The notes beneath the pieces were generated by a model that ran no database searches, was not told the origin of the DNA, and was given only the letters and a program-made list of their open reading frames with translations. From Cardinalis cardinalis (taxonomy: Eukaryota; Chordata; Aves; Passeriformes; Cardinalidae), in contig JACDOX010000388.1 of NCBI GenBank assembly GCA_014549065.1, positions 170,405 through 234,404 of the forward strand: 64,000 nt of DNA. Direction: 5' to 3'. The translations under genes were made by a program, and so were the position numbers. Positions 1 through 11,975 of this stretch are shown in pieces; the first letter of the stretch is position 1; each line of letters opens with the position of its first letter.

Positions 1-3000
1 TACAAGTGTGTATAAGACAAAATATGAAAAGCCATATAGCAACCAGCCACCCAGTTTTAAAACTTAATTTTTCCTCTNCAAATGTGGCCAACTAATTGGT
101 TTACAGCTGCAAAATCAGGTGTCCCTTTTTGATTCCCTGCTTGGGGGTGTAATTCAAGTTTGTAGTGCAAGTGTTCAAACGAGGAAAAGCCAGACAAAGA
201 CCTGTGCAATGCTTTTTTTGCCAGATCCATAATGCAGATTTTAAGGTAATTCAGGTATTTTGCAATTAAAGTTAAGGATTGCATGTAATCAGGAATATCT
301 ACTAAATCATTTCCCTGCATGAACCCTCCTCATCTTCTGCAGTAGCTTCCAAAAATTAGGTTTACATAGAAAGACTGATGTATTAAGCACAGTTTGCTCT
401 ACATGTGTTTTAAACCAGACAAATTGACTGCATGANAGAGCAGGATTATAGAAAAGCTCTNGCCTGTTATGCTGTGGATGTTTGCTAAATAAGCACTTCA
501 AAAGAGTGTATTAGCTAAAAATGTATAAAGGAGAGAAAATCCTTAGCTTTTATTCAAACANTGGACTCACACATTCATTTATATCCATCTCCACTCTGCT
601 TTCTGGTCAGGGAGCTAGAAGGTGCCAACGGCCACAGTCTCCTGAGGGATGGAGAAGTAAATACCAAAACTGCTACTGGATCTATAGTTTTGATATTTAT
701 GGACACTTTANTACAACAGGCAAAAGCATTATGTATTTCTTGATGATACTTTACAGTTCTCCTGTTTTCCCATGAAGAAACATTGAGATGCACAAAAAGG
801 TGTTTAAAAGCAGAAAACTGTAAATGAATAGAAAGCAGGTATCACTGACTTCTCCAATGTGATTTCATTTGGGTTTTTTCCTATGATTTCTATATTGTGT
901 CATTTGTTCTTTTTTGCTAGGTACAGTTTCACAAAATAGGGTTGATCAAAATCACTGCCAAAGTGCAGCTAGTGAGGGTGCTTGNAAATAAAAATATAAA
1001 GATCCTAGTCCTGGTATGGATTTCGAGTGAGCAACTCAAGTGGCTTCAAAATAATAGATCAGCAAAATTTAGAAGTGTTTGTAGAAAATGAAGCCTGAGT
1101 ACCTAAGGTAAATAACTTGCTTTTTAAGGGAAGGAATGGTACTTGAGGGGTAAAAGGACCACAACTGGAAAATAAATTCTGGGGCAACAGACAGATGTTG
1201 ATTTTTAGCATAGATGTAACTGATTTCTAGTTGCTCTGGTGGGCTATGAAAAGTCTCTCTTTCCATTTGCACCACCTGGAAGCCACAGCTATCCCTGAGC
1301 TATGTTCATCTGTTCTGTCCTGGAAAGGAGAAAAGTGAGTGACCCCGCTGGCATTTAAACCTGTGGGTTTAAGGAGTATTTCACTTGAGATTAGCCCACT
1401 AAGCCATTCCTTCTGCCTATTTAAACAATTTTATTCCAAGAAGGACACAGGAGTGCAAATATTATTGTTAACTGTACTTGGAGGTAGGAAATGTGTATTT
1501 CTGTTGCTGGTGAGTTTGTTTTATCAGCCCTTTATTTTTGAAGGGATACCAACGTGTTCATTAGGAATGCCATGATCTAAGATCTTGGTTATTCCTTTTC
1601 TGGTGGATCACGTTTGGTCACCCAAAAGTTCTTTCCCCCTTACTTATCCTCATTTCCCCAGGTACCAGGGAAGGTCTGAGTAGCTCAGAAGCTCTCCAGG
1701 CAGGAGAAGTCTGGGGAGCTCCCTGAGATATCCTGGTGGGTGCAGATCTGGTTTTGATCTCCTCACTGCAGGTTGGCCACAGTGAGTTTGCATGATTTTG
1801 TGATGTGGAAAAACATCAGTGACAAATCAGTGTTCTCATTTTGCCTATGAAAACTGGGCTGTAAACTCACATTGCAGCTAANAAGAGCAATTGCAGCTAA
1901 GTGGCTGAACTCAGAGCACTGATCTTTATTCAGTATAAGAATTCAGAGGTAAAGTAAAATAAAAGGCTTTTGAACCTTCATAAAACTCATCTTTTATTTC
2001 CTCAAACATTTTTTTTCTTCCTAGAGCACATTTTTTTCCTTCCTAGACCTAATATTTTTTAATATCCAAAAAACACAACCAGCCAGTTGTGTACACTTGG
2101 TGTTCATGGTAATATTTTTCCAAAAACAATAAAATACCGAGCAGAGAAAACAAACTGCCTCAAGCACGCAAATGATGATTTAGGGACATNTTTCACTATG
2201 CAGAAATGTATTCCTAAAATACTTCTGGGGCATGCTGCCTTTTGTTTTAGCTAATTCTGGGTATTTCTGGCACTGAGGACCTGCTGTTGACCTCTTGCTG
2301 CTAGGACTGAGGTGTAATTTGCTGACAACAGGGGGCAGAGCGAGTATGTGTTTTAAAGAAGAGAAATCCCTGTCAGAGCAGTCAATGGTTATTTTTTTTA
2401 TTCCAACTGTAAGCCTTGTTTTATGAAAGAGATAATAGCAAGTACTCCTCTGTTTAAATCTGCTGTCCAGAACTTGTGGGTGTCAAAGCATTTCAAAGGC
2501 TTCGTTGCTGTCTTGGATCCTCTTTTATAAAGCAGATAAGGCAGTTAAGCTATAAGTTTGTATTTATTTAGGTTGATTCAAAATCTTTTTATTAACTGTT
2601 TATTTAATTTTAGCCACCCAATATGGCTCTGGCAAGCTCTCAGCATACTTCTGGCTGCCTTGACTGTCTAAAGAGACTTTTGGCAGGGTCCTAGGTCTGG
2701 GATTTGCACGCTTTTTCCATCCTAACAGGCATGCTTGAGGCGCCTAACCATACTTAGAAAATAAAAAAGGAACAAACTTCACTTAACCATGAAAGGAGTA
2801 GGAAGGGAATCTGTTGCTGCCGTTATTACCTCCACACTCCTTGATCTAATTTGGACTTTGATGCTGATGAAGTGGTAGCCTGGTTTCTGTTGCACTTAAA
2901 GAAATGCATTAAAGCATCTGAAATGGTCTTTGTAATTTTTGCTTTATTTTATTTAAAAGGGCAAAGCACAGATTTGAGGGTGTACTTGTAATATTTCTCA

Positions 3001-3520
3001 AATACTCATAATCATCTGATAAGGTAACACGTTGCTTCTGGGACAGACTAACTGCACGTGTTGAAGGCTTTCTCTAGAANGATTAGTTCTTTACTGTGGA
3101 TCCAGTGCTCCTGGCCTGTTTCATATTCATATGTGTATGAACAATCACCTGTGGAAGATATTGGCAGGTATCAGAGCNGTGACAGCTTACAGGTAACAGA
3201 GTGCTCCATTGTCCAGAATCTTGGATTTTCCCTCTCTTTATGTTGGACTTGCATTTCCCAGCACATCTGATCTACAGTCAGAACATGGACTTTGTTTTTA
3301 GCTGAGCCCAGCAGAATCAAAAGGGCATTGTTAAGGCAATGGCTGAGGGCAGTCTTCATTTAGAATAAGACATTGGAAATTCCATGTACGTTCTTTATAT
3401 GGAAATGTTTATACAATATAAACTTCTGCTTAGGAAAGCAACTCTTTTTCATCTGGACAGTCTCTCCATACAATGCATCATGCCAGACAATAGATGAAGT
3501 GTTTTAATGATGGTAAACAG
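1..3520. other. non-coding stretch, no gene seen
   Basis: AT-rich single-copy-looking DNA. No open frame exceeds about 96 codons and none has recognisable protein features. A short imperfect duplication of a T-run plus TTCCTAGA lies at 2009-2049. No mobile element is recognisable here; very old, decayed repeats cannot be excluded by eye. Confidence 0.6.
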
Positions 3521-3570
3521 TGTGTGTGTGTATGTATATACATATTAAAAATATATATTTATATATATTT
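3521..3570. repeat. compound TG/TA microsatellite
   Basis: A run of five TG units passes into TATG/TATA steps and then AT-rich sequence with TATATA blocks; ATGTATATACAT within it is a 12-bp palindrome. Likely polymorphic in length. Confidence 0.85.
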
Positions 3571-4540
3571 AACCACATGTGAAATGTCCTTTCATTTCCT
3601 GCCTTTTAAGGGGAGATTGTATGGCAGAGCTACCTACCCTCAGTAGGATGTGGAGCTCCAACNCTTGAATGCCTCAGAGCTCATTTTTCTGAAATGGGAG
3701 GGAGACAAATTACCTACATGTTGTGATGGACAAATCAATCCCTTAGAAGTTGTAATTAAAATTCTGCCACATCTTGCAAAAATTACAGGGAAATCGCTTT
3801 GAAATTATAATAGCATGTGTAGTAGCTGTTTAAAATACAGCTACTATTCATAAATTCCTGAAGATGATATTCGTCTAACGTTTAAACTTCTGCATGGTCT
3901 CTGTGCAGCAGAAGAGACACAGTTTCCCAAAATAATTTTTACTACTTCAAATGACTGCAAATAAAAATTGCAAACATTTTTGCTGTTCGTACTTACACAT
4001 GTGGGCTCAAAAAATCTATTCTAAAACTATCTGTTGTGCAGTTGCTTTTAGGGATTAAAGGAAGGCAACAGCAGCACAACAGAATGCTCTTTCTGTCATA
4101 CTCAAAATTGTGATGTAAATAACTTAGATTATCTTCTACCATTTTCTCCTCACTTTAAAGGAGAAATGGTAGCAGTGTATCCCCGTACCTACCACAGCAC
4201 TGTCTAAAGTGGCTTCTCTTTATTAAAATGTCAAGTATCCAGCTCTCCATTTCCCAGTTACTGCCTTTCTGCACTTCATATCACTGATGGACCCAGCTGC
4301 TACAGATATCATACAAGCCTTCANTAATTCAGTGCAGTGTTCACTGACTCGAGCAGTTGGACCAGCTCCTGCAGCTCAGGTATGGATGAAAAAACCATAG
4401 TGAAGTTATTTGGAGTGAATAAGTGCCAAAGCATCACTGCCTTTGGCTGGAATTGGTGTCTGCTTAAGGCTTCCCTCAAACAGGAGCACTTTCCCCAAAC
4501 AATGNAAGTTAATTATGGAGCAGCAATATCTCAGTATCTT
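3571..4540. other. non-coding stretch, no gene seen
   Basis: Unique-looking AT-rich DNA between the microsatellite and the first CR1. A long open frame that begins at 4337 continues into the antisense CR1 and shows no domain; I do not regard it as a gene. Confidence 0.6.
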
Positions 4541-4777
4541 ATCATGGAATNGTTTGGATTGGAAGGCACCCCAAAGATCATCCAGTCCAACCCCCAGGCC
4601 ATGGCAGGGACATCTTCCACCATCCCAGGCTGCTCCAAGCCCTGTCCAGCCTGGCTAGGACACTTCCAGGGATCCAGGGGCAGCCACATCTTCTCTGGCC
4701 ACCCTGTGCCAGGGCCTGCCCATCCNGACAGGCAAGAATTCCTTCCTAATACCCAATTTGAGCCTGCCCTCTTTCAC
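4541..4777 (-). mobile_element. CR1 LINE 3' fragment, antisense
   Basis: A 5'-truncated CR1 non-LTR retrotransposon read on the minus strand, so its 3' end is at the left. The plus strand shows the usual antisense landmarks in order: a decayed octamer tail (ATGGAAT), GGTTTGGATTGGAAGG, a CCAGTCCAACCCCCAGG block, GTCCAGCCTGGC, CTTCCAGGGATCCAGG and TTCCTTCCTAAT, ending near CTCTTTCAC. This is only the last part of the element. It contains no reverse transcriptase and is inactive. The 161-codon plus-strand frame covering it is a by-product of CR1 composition. Confidence 0.9.
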
Positions 4778-5430
4778 AGTCAGCAGTTGCTATATTTTGT
4801 GCTGTTTTCCCTTGGAATATGAAGGCACTCTGCTATTTCTGTTCTGCAGCAATAAATGGTACTTGCTGTTGCTCCTGGAAGGTACTGAACCTTGAAAAAG
4901 TCAATATTCAAAGAAGCAAAAGACAAAAATCATGTTTTGTTTGCCCGATATGGGCATGGATACCATTTAATAGGCAAAACAAGGGATTTAATTTCAGATG
5001 AGGCAAGCACCTGGTTCTCTCTTTGTGTACCGTGGGGACTTGGGTGGCTTTGTTTTGGTTTTGTCCCTTCCCCTGCACAGAGGCCTTGAATGCCAACAAA
5101 ACCAGTTTAAAATGGCATTAATGTCCTTNCTCATAAGCTGTCAGATCCACAAATAGGTTTTATTTGAAATGCTCAGGGCTCCCTGATGAATCTCTNGGGC
5201 TGCAGACAGGGGTTTTACCCTGCATCCCAGGGGTACCTGCGGGTGCAGCTCATTTTGTTTTTCAGGTTATGGAAGCGATGGAAGGATTTTTTCAGGTTAT
5301 GGAAGGATGGGAGAGCTCTGTCCTGGCAGCAGCCCTGTGTGGATGGAGGGCAGCTCTCTGGAGGTGATGTGGTGTTCATGGTGNTATTTTTCCATGGAGC
5401 TGAACTGGGGAAGGAGCACATTGCATCTCC
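4778..5430. other. non-coding stretch with a small tandem duplication
   Basis: Unique DNA. TTCAGGTTATGGAAG occurs at 5261-5275 and again at 5291-5305, a 30-bp period with two copies. Several overlapping short frames on both strands between 5160 and 5660 reflect rising GC content and carry no known domain. Confidence 0.6.
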
Positions 5431-5688
5431 CGCTGCAGCGCTGCCACTCCGCGCTCGCTCTTCCTGACAGCTNCATTTCCTCTCTTCGCAGCGTGTCTAC
5501 CAACAACATGCTTGCCATCATTTCGGGCTATTTTTGTCCCCTTATCACAGCTATTTCCTTGGGTAAATAGTTCTGGTGGCGCTGCTGGGAGCTGGAACGC
5601 GTGCTGGGGTGCGGTAGGTGCGGGCTGCAGAAACCTTTTCTGTTCTCGCCCTGCTTCCAATTAAATAGCTCCCATGTCAGCAGGGTCG
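5431..5688. other. small CpG-dense cluster
   Basis: I count 15 CpG dinucleotides in 258 bp (for example at 5431, 5439, 5450, 5452, 5456, 5487, 5492, 5598, 5600), well above the surrounding DNA. It is too short to meet usual CpG-island length by a wide margin. A splice-acceptor-like CTCTCTTCGCAG ends at 5491 and a GTAAAT donor-like site starts at 5563, so a cryptic 71-bp exon is possible, but the encoded peptide is not recognisable. Confidence 0.4.
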
Positions 5689-5695
5689 TGGCTTC

Positions 5696-5736
5696 AAGAA
5701 GGAAAAAGAGGGGGGGAGAAAAAGAAAAGGAAAAAA
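5696..5736 (+). repeat. polypurine tract
   Basis: An uninterrupted 41-nt run of A and G, including a run of seven or more G, directly beside the CpG cluster. Long pure polypurine tracts can form triplex (H-DNA) structures; whether this one does is not known. Confidence 0.85.
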
Positions 5737-6107
5737 TAAATAACCCCAGAAAAATTAGTACATTTTATGAACGTAAAATCTATTCCAGGAGTCAAAAAGC
5801 AGAGGTGCTATTTTTTCCAGTTTGGCTGGCTGTGCAATCACCTGTATGCTCANTGTTGGTTTTCAGATATATTCCCACCCAGTTGTTTTAGAGTGACAGT
5901 GCCTCTTATCTAAATACCTGGTGGAGAAGGTTGCAGGGCAAGAGTGGAAGGTGTGGCTTGGGGCCTGTCNTTACTGTGTTTAAAGATTCAGATATGTTGT
6001 AAAAACAAAACAAACAAAAAAATCACTGTAAACAAGTGGGGACTGAAAAATCCCCAGTCCACGCAGGAGGTGGAAACCAGGGTTCCTACAAACATGTGAT
6101 CCTGATA
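5737..6107. other. non-coding stretch, no gene seen
   Basis: Unique AT-rich DNA between the polypurine tract and the old SINE; nothing further recognised. Confidence 0.6.
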
Positions 6108-6222
6108 TCACAGGGCATTCCAGGTTGGAAAGGACCCTCAAGCTCTTCAGTGGATGATCCATACTGGCATCAAGGCCGTGACCTTGGTGTTACCAGCACC
6201 ATGCTCTGACCAACTAAGCCAA
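6108..6222 (-). mobile_element. tRNA-Ile-derived SINE (TguSINE1-like), old copy
   Basis: On the minus strand this reads as a tRNA-related head followed by a CR1-like tail. The A-box equivalent is the reverse complement of 6210-6220 (GGCTTAGTTGG); the anticodon arm region reads CAGAGCATGGTGCTGG; the tail contains TTCCAACCTGGAATG. The region matching the B box (about 6165-6178) has decayed, and it is clearly more diverged than the copy at 60245-60375, so it is the older insertion. It is a pol III-type retroposon, mobilised in trans by CR1 machinery in songbirds according to published work on the family. It is not a functional tRNA gene. Confidence 0.8.
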
Positions 6223-8994
6223 TACGTGCTTCTTTATGTGCTCTTTGTTATGGTCTATTAGATATATTACTATTAATATTTTCAATAATTTTGCAGGGTT
6301 TTGCATGCTGCTCCATCAATGAGAAAGGGAATTGTTTCACTTCATACCTTTTTGGGGTTTTTTTTGTGAAGATTCCNAGAGAGCTTTTGTTCTTTTTTTA
6401 CTGAGGTTTACTGAATTTATAATAGCTAGAAATTTAATAGGGTTATGGAGGAGGAAATTACACAGGTGTTTCTGCACATTGCTGGAGTGAGCACTTGTCT
6501 GAATCTTGAAAGCTTTTTCCAGAAAATGCCATCCTTTTCTCCAGATTTTATGTAAACTCAATACATTAAGTAGTAGCAGAGCAGATACTGATTTAAAGGA
6601 ATGTGTATCATATGTCAAACTATTTTGTAAAGGGAAGAAAAATATATAAGCNCTTTTTAATCTCTTAAACACTCTCACTTTGTTAGGGCTTAACATTGAC
6701 ATGCACAACATAGACATGCATTGGCTGCAGGACTTCTTAGCATTAAATTGGAGTAAGGATGTTTTGCTCTTTATCTCTGCTACTGGGTCATTTGTTTTAC
6801 ACATTGTATTGAAAAAATTAAGTGTAACATATTAAAAATACTCCTGACTTCCNTAAACTCACAGAAGTTGACCCAAGGAGATGCTGACTGATAAGCTTCC
6901 TTAAGACAGAAGCAATTTTTTTGGGTGCTGTGTTGTCAAGAAGTATTGCCTTGAAGAGAATAAAGAAGTGTATGTAATTTAAGTCCTAAAATTGTTGAGT
7001 TAGAAACCCAACCTCTGCTGTGTTTTTAGCTAGTCTTGGGTTTGAGACCAATGCTTTTCAGAACTTGCCTGGTAACTTCCTTGAAACTGTAAGATGCATT
7101 GTATTTGGTATTTAGTGAAAAAGTGGGAAAAATGGATTTCCAAACTTGAAGGCATGAGTCCAAGGAAGATCACAGGAGCTGGGAATGGAGTTGGAGTTGG
7201 GAATCTGACAGAAGTTAATTTGACTGTGGTTGTATTTGAAGGTCATTTGAAATAATTTGTCTGCAGATTAATTTGCTCTTGAGAAAAATTACAAATTAGA
7301 CGTCTAAAATGTGTTAACCTTACTGAGAATCTTATTATTCAGCAAAACGTTGTTCAGTTGGTGGTGTAGTGATGATGCTGTGAGGATAATCACTCTAAAA
7401 CCCAACTTAAATTGCAGCTCCCATTACATTACTACCTTAATTTGTAACTGGATGTGAACTTAGGGAATATAACATCATTAACCAAAGGAGCTGGTGTGAT
7501 GTTGCTGTAGTTCCTCTGTTCTCAGTGCTCAGCCTGATCTATTCCCGCAAAGAATTCTGTTGCTGGTTTTCATTTCTTCTGCTAGATTCACGTTTTTGAG
7601 TTATGCCATGCTCTTACTACTCACCTTTATCTTGGAGCACAGCATTGTCATATGCATTTTGTACCTTTTTTAAAATTCAAACTCTAACAATGGGTTTCAC
7701 TTACTAATTTTATCTTCTATTCTTCTAGATATAATAATGTACAGTATCTGACTTGATTTAATGAAATAAAGATGGTTACCTGAAAGTAACTCTTCACTGG
7801 AAATGNCAAGGTAGCATTTTCTATCTTTGGGCTCAGTAGCATTTGGTGCCTTTTTTTTTTTGGGACATGCCATTAACGTGTAAGAAAACCAGGCATTGTC
7901 TTTGTATATATTTTGTTGCAATAGGATTATGGCTTTGAAGGACTAATACTTGTAAAATTAACACTGCTGTAATTGGCATTTGCTATAATTTATNTGAGCA
8001 TCAGGAGAAAGTTCTCTCTTCTAAGCAGGACAGAGTGGTTTCAGACAAACTTGAACCAGCCCCTGCNTGAGCTTCTGTCTGTACCAAGAATTTTGGATCT
8101 TCTCATTGCACTGAACACCAAATTGCACCTGCATCCTACCTGAGGGAGAATCAAGGCTGATTTTGCAGTGCTGTTGTTTAAGCTGCAGCTGGGGATCTGC
8201 CCCTTGTTCAGTTTCACTAACCTTGGGATATCAGTGGGATTTCAGTTGTCAAGCAACTAAAAGCTTTGCTCGTGTTTTTATCTTTTTACTGATACCCGAG
8301 TGCTTTGTCATCTAGACTAGTGTGTGTTTCATACCACAAAGGATTCTCTGTATCTAATATTTGACCTGAAAGTGTTACTAAGGGGAGCTATTAAAGTTAC
8401 AAATCTACTCCCCACATGCATCCTACCATTCACAGTGGTTGCTCTCCTTGTCACCCCACGAAACTTTAACTGAGCTGAAGGGTGGGTAAGAATCAAATTA
8501 ATTAACAAAACTGTGGGGAATCTGAATATTTCNTTTTATTTCTGCATTAATCTCACTCTAAAGGTCTGTGCCAGTACTTGTAACTTATGGAGGCTGATTT
8601 ACCAGCTTTATCACCATTTTGCACTAGCATGTGTCTTTCATCTAGAGGATGAAAAACAAATGATACTTGTTTGNAAGAAAGCTGACATAATTTCTGCCAT
8701 GGGTTGTCAATTAAAGGAGGCTTTTTAAAATCTGCTCTGTCACATGGGGAAGGGCAAGGGGTAAAAGAAAGAGAAAACAAGATTTATCTTTATTAAAATA
8801 AATAAATTGCCTTAATTCAAGTTTGGAAATCTGAACAAATGATGATGCAATCACCATTTCCCGTGAAAAATGAGAGGTTGGAGATTTCCAGTCACTACTC
8901 TGGTGGTTCAGATGTTTATTCTCATTGCCAGAGTACCTGTTTTGGGCTCCCATCCTCAAAAGGTGAGGTGTGAACGCTCACCTGCTTGAGTGGT
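6223..8994. other. non-coding stretch, no gene seen
   Basis: About 2.8 kb of AT-rich unique-looking DNA. The longest frame is 155 codons on the minus strand (6337-6804), of random-looking composition and with internal ambiguous bases. A 12-nt T run lies near 7850. No recognised repeats or RNA genes. Confidence 0.6.
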
Positions 8995-9045
8995 CCAAGA
9001 GCATTTGGATGCAGTATTCAGGATAGGGTTTCACCAGCCTCTTCT
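8995..9045 (-). mobile_element. possible very old CR1 fragment
   Basis: The plus strand reads GGATGCAGTATTCAGGATAG followed by GGTTTCACCAGCC. This resembles the antisense CR1 segment that lies just upstream of the 3' UTR (typically GCAGTACTCCAGG then GGTCTCACCAGAGC). Only about 50 bp match and no octamer tail is present, so this could be chance. Confidence 0.3.
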
Positions 9046-11524
9046 TTTCCACNGCCTTGGAAAACAAACAAAACTCTGGGGTTCTGCCTGGTGTGAGAAC
9101 TTCCCGCCTTGCTTCCAGGTGAGGGCCACAGCCAGCAGACTCTGGAGTCAAATGAAATCCTGTCAACAGGAGAGGAGCCACTTTGGCTTGCCCTGAGATC
9201 CAGGGATTGCAACACTCGGCAGGCTTGTGCAAGGATTCATTCCAGTAAGAGCCTGGGATGGGGCCAGCTGAGAGTTTGAGCCATGCTGCTGCTGGGGAGT
9301 CCAAAACCACCACTGATTTTTGCTCTCTGGATTTGCCTGTGAAAAANCATGTTTTTGAATTTATGCTGTGCTCGTGTATTCAATTCAAAGTCATCACCAG
9401 GGATGGTTTAACCAAAATTAGGTTTGAATGGATAATGTATTTGCTGAAGAGATCGTGNAGCTGTGATAATTGGAATTTTCCAGTGATCATTAGGTAACAT
9501 GTTTGTGTCAATAGGAAGATCTGTGCAGTGATTGATCCAGTTTGTCTTTCTGACACTGAGTTTTATCAGTTTTTAGAAAATCAGTGCNTATCACAGCAGT
9601 GGGGTGAAAGAGCAGCTCTGTGGATGAGCTTTGCAACTTGTTTCTTGCTATTAAAAACTTGTCATGGATAAATAGAAAATCCTTTTGTAAAGGGTACATC
9701 AGGTGTTCTTGACTTTTTAGCACTGCAGGAANCACTACAGAAAAGAATTTCAGTTTTTAGTAGAAAAATGTCTGCCAGTATCTAAAATAGTAGATTTGTT
9801 ATTTAACATTGCTGAGACCCAAAGTTTTGTAGTTCAAGACCAAATTTCTGATTTGTAAGCAAAAGTTGTCTGTGCATCCTGTTTGCTGCCTTTCTACCAG
9901 AGAGTGATTTTGTTATTAAGCTACAGCATGAATGCTGACAGGGTTCTTTGCTTTTCTTTATTAGCAGTGAGTTGTGGAAAATCAAATTAGTGACAATTCT
10001 GCTTCTGGATAATATGTTAAGCTTGAAGTAAGTAGGTATAGAATGGTAACTTGGGTCAAGTTGTTATGAATGATTTCAACCTGCCTTGTGAATTCCAAGC
10101 AAAATCCATGTAAAGGAAGCATTAGAGTTATGGGGTAGAGATTCCTAAGGTTTCTTACCAGATCAAAGTGAGCAACAGAGGACTAATAGAAATGTACTGT
10201 AATACAAAATTACAAATTATGTTTTCAGCACTTTTAATTGATTTGATTTGGCAATATATTTAGCAGTGTTTAATCCCAGGTACATTTTAACAAGAAAGAT
10301 GTCAACGAGAGTGTCTGGGCAAACAACTTGTTAGAAGTTCCTGGTTGCCATCAGTGTATTTGTTTCCAAACTAGGTTTCTTAGTCTGTTTCCCATCATAG
10401 TGTCCTGGGAGGACCTTGCTCTATCTTTTTTTTTTAAGCTTTGGTATGTGTTCTTCTCACAATATGTATAAGTATTTCCATTAGAGTTAATCAATCAACA
10501 CCAAATAACAAATGCTTTTACCATTAATGGGAGCACTGAGTGTGGAGGAGGGCAGGACTGTGCATGTGAAGGCAGCACATGGAACAGGAGGAAGTGCTTT
10601 GGGAAGTATTTGCTGCTTGGTAATATCCCAGGCAGGTCTCATGTTGGATTGGTCTGGTTGCCTTTTNGGGTAGAGCCAGGTTAGGGGGGTCATAAAATGT
10701 ACACTTGTTGTCCAGTTGAGTGTTTTGCCAGATAGTGGAAGTGGGACCAGGGTACTACTTAGAATATGTATGGATGGGAAGAAGAGAAAAGAATAAGTTA
10801 TTTAAAAAACGTCTCATCTTGTTTCATTTATCAATCATTGTATTGGTACCATAGCAATATCAATATCAATATCATGTTTCCAGCACATCCCACCTGGAGG
10901 TTTTCTGCAGCACTCCATAGTTCAAATAGTACTTCCTGCTTTTCATGTAGCAGTGGTCAGGTCTGGTGTATTTGCATATCTCTAATTAAAGCGAAAGGAG
11001 ATGGTAATTAGCTGGTAATGGTACCTGATAGTTAGGTGGTCCTGTCACTGTTGGAAGGCCGTGGCACACAGACCAGCAGTGTCTGTCTGTAAGNGATGCT
11101 CTGGGCTGAAGGAACCTTGTCTGTCAGATTTTTAACTTGCTCTGTCTGTCTTTCAACTTCTGAGGCTGTCTCAGCTTAGCTGGAGAGCTTCAGATGAGTG
11201 GCAGCAACAGTTGTGCTTTTTTTGTGTTACTCTGGGATGTGGGGTGTGAGTGAATGACAGGGCACTGACATGGCCACCACCTCTGCAGCAGCTGCATCCC
11301 AGGGTGTTTGCCCGTTGTATGTGGCTGGCTGCCCTAGTCTGCTTCCTTGCTGATGGATTGAGCCAAATAATGGATATATGTGTTATTCTACTCTTAAAAA
11401 GTAAAAAGAAAAAAAGTGTGAGTCAACCATAGATGCATCATGTGTTTACTGTGCCAGGCATGACACATGGAGGCCAGGAGATGCGAGGGGCTTGCTTAAA
11501 GCTCAGCAGGATGATGGGTGCATG
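9046..11524. other. non-coding stretch, no gene seen
   Basis: Unique DNA. A minor hexamer repeat, three units of CAATAT, lies at 10855-10872. GGTAATTAGC and TCTAATTAAAG near 10980-11012 are homeodomain-type TAATTA sites. No exon or known RNA recognised. Confidence 0.55.
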
Positions 11525-11975
11525 TCAGAATCACAGAATCACAGAACAAGCTGGAAAGGACCCACAGGAACCACTGAGTCCAGCTCCTGGCCCTGCAAAG
11601 GATATTCCCAGGAGTGCCACCATGTGCTTGAGAGCATTGTCCACAAACACTTTGTGAGCTGTGCCAGGCTTGGTGCTCTGAGCACTTCCCTGGGGAGCCT
11701 GTTCCAGNGCCCAGCCGCCCTCTGGGTGANAGCCTTTTCTAACACCTAACCTGAGCCTCCCTGACCATTCAGGCCATTCCCTCGGCTCCTGTCACCTGGC
11801 ACAGAGCAGAGATCAGTGCCTGCCCCTGCTCTTCCCCTCACAGGCAGGTTGCACACTGTGCTGAGNTTTCCCCTCAGTCCCCTCCTCTCCAGGCTGAGCA
11901 GAGCCAGTGCCCCCAGCCCCTGCTCACACTGAGCTTCCCCTGGTGCCCCTTTGCCATCCTGGTGGCTCCCCTGGC
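11525..11975 (-). mobile_element. CR1 LINE 3' fragment, antisense, different subfamily
   Basis: A 450-bp antisense CR1 with its 3' end at the left. The tail is three clear octamer units (TCAGAATC, ACAGAATC, ACAGAACA region at 11525-11547), followed by CTGGAAAGGACCCACAGG, TGAGTCCAGCTCCTGGCC, CTTCCCTGGGGAGCCTGTTC, CTGAGCCTCCCTGACC and TCCCCTCCTCTCCAGGCTGA. The wording of these blocks differs from the copies at 4541 and 35096, so it belongs to another CR1 subfamily. The right border is uncertain because similarity fades into a GC-rich stretch reaching about 12010. Confidence 0.85.

Noticed and set aside
4337..4822. 161-codon plus-strand open frame
   Set aside because: Half of it is the reverse strand of a CR1 3' end, it contains ambiguous codons, and there is no domain. 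It is a by-product of repeat composition.
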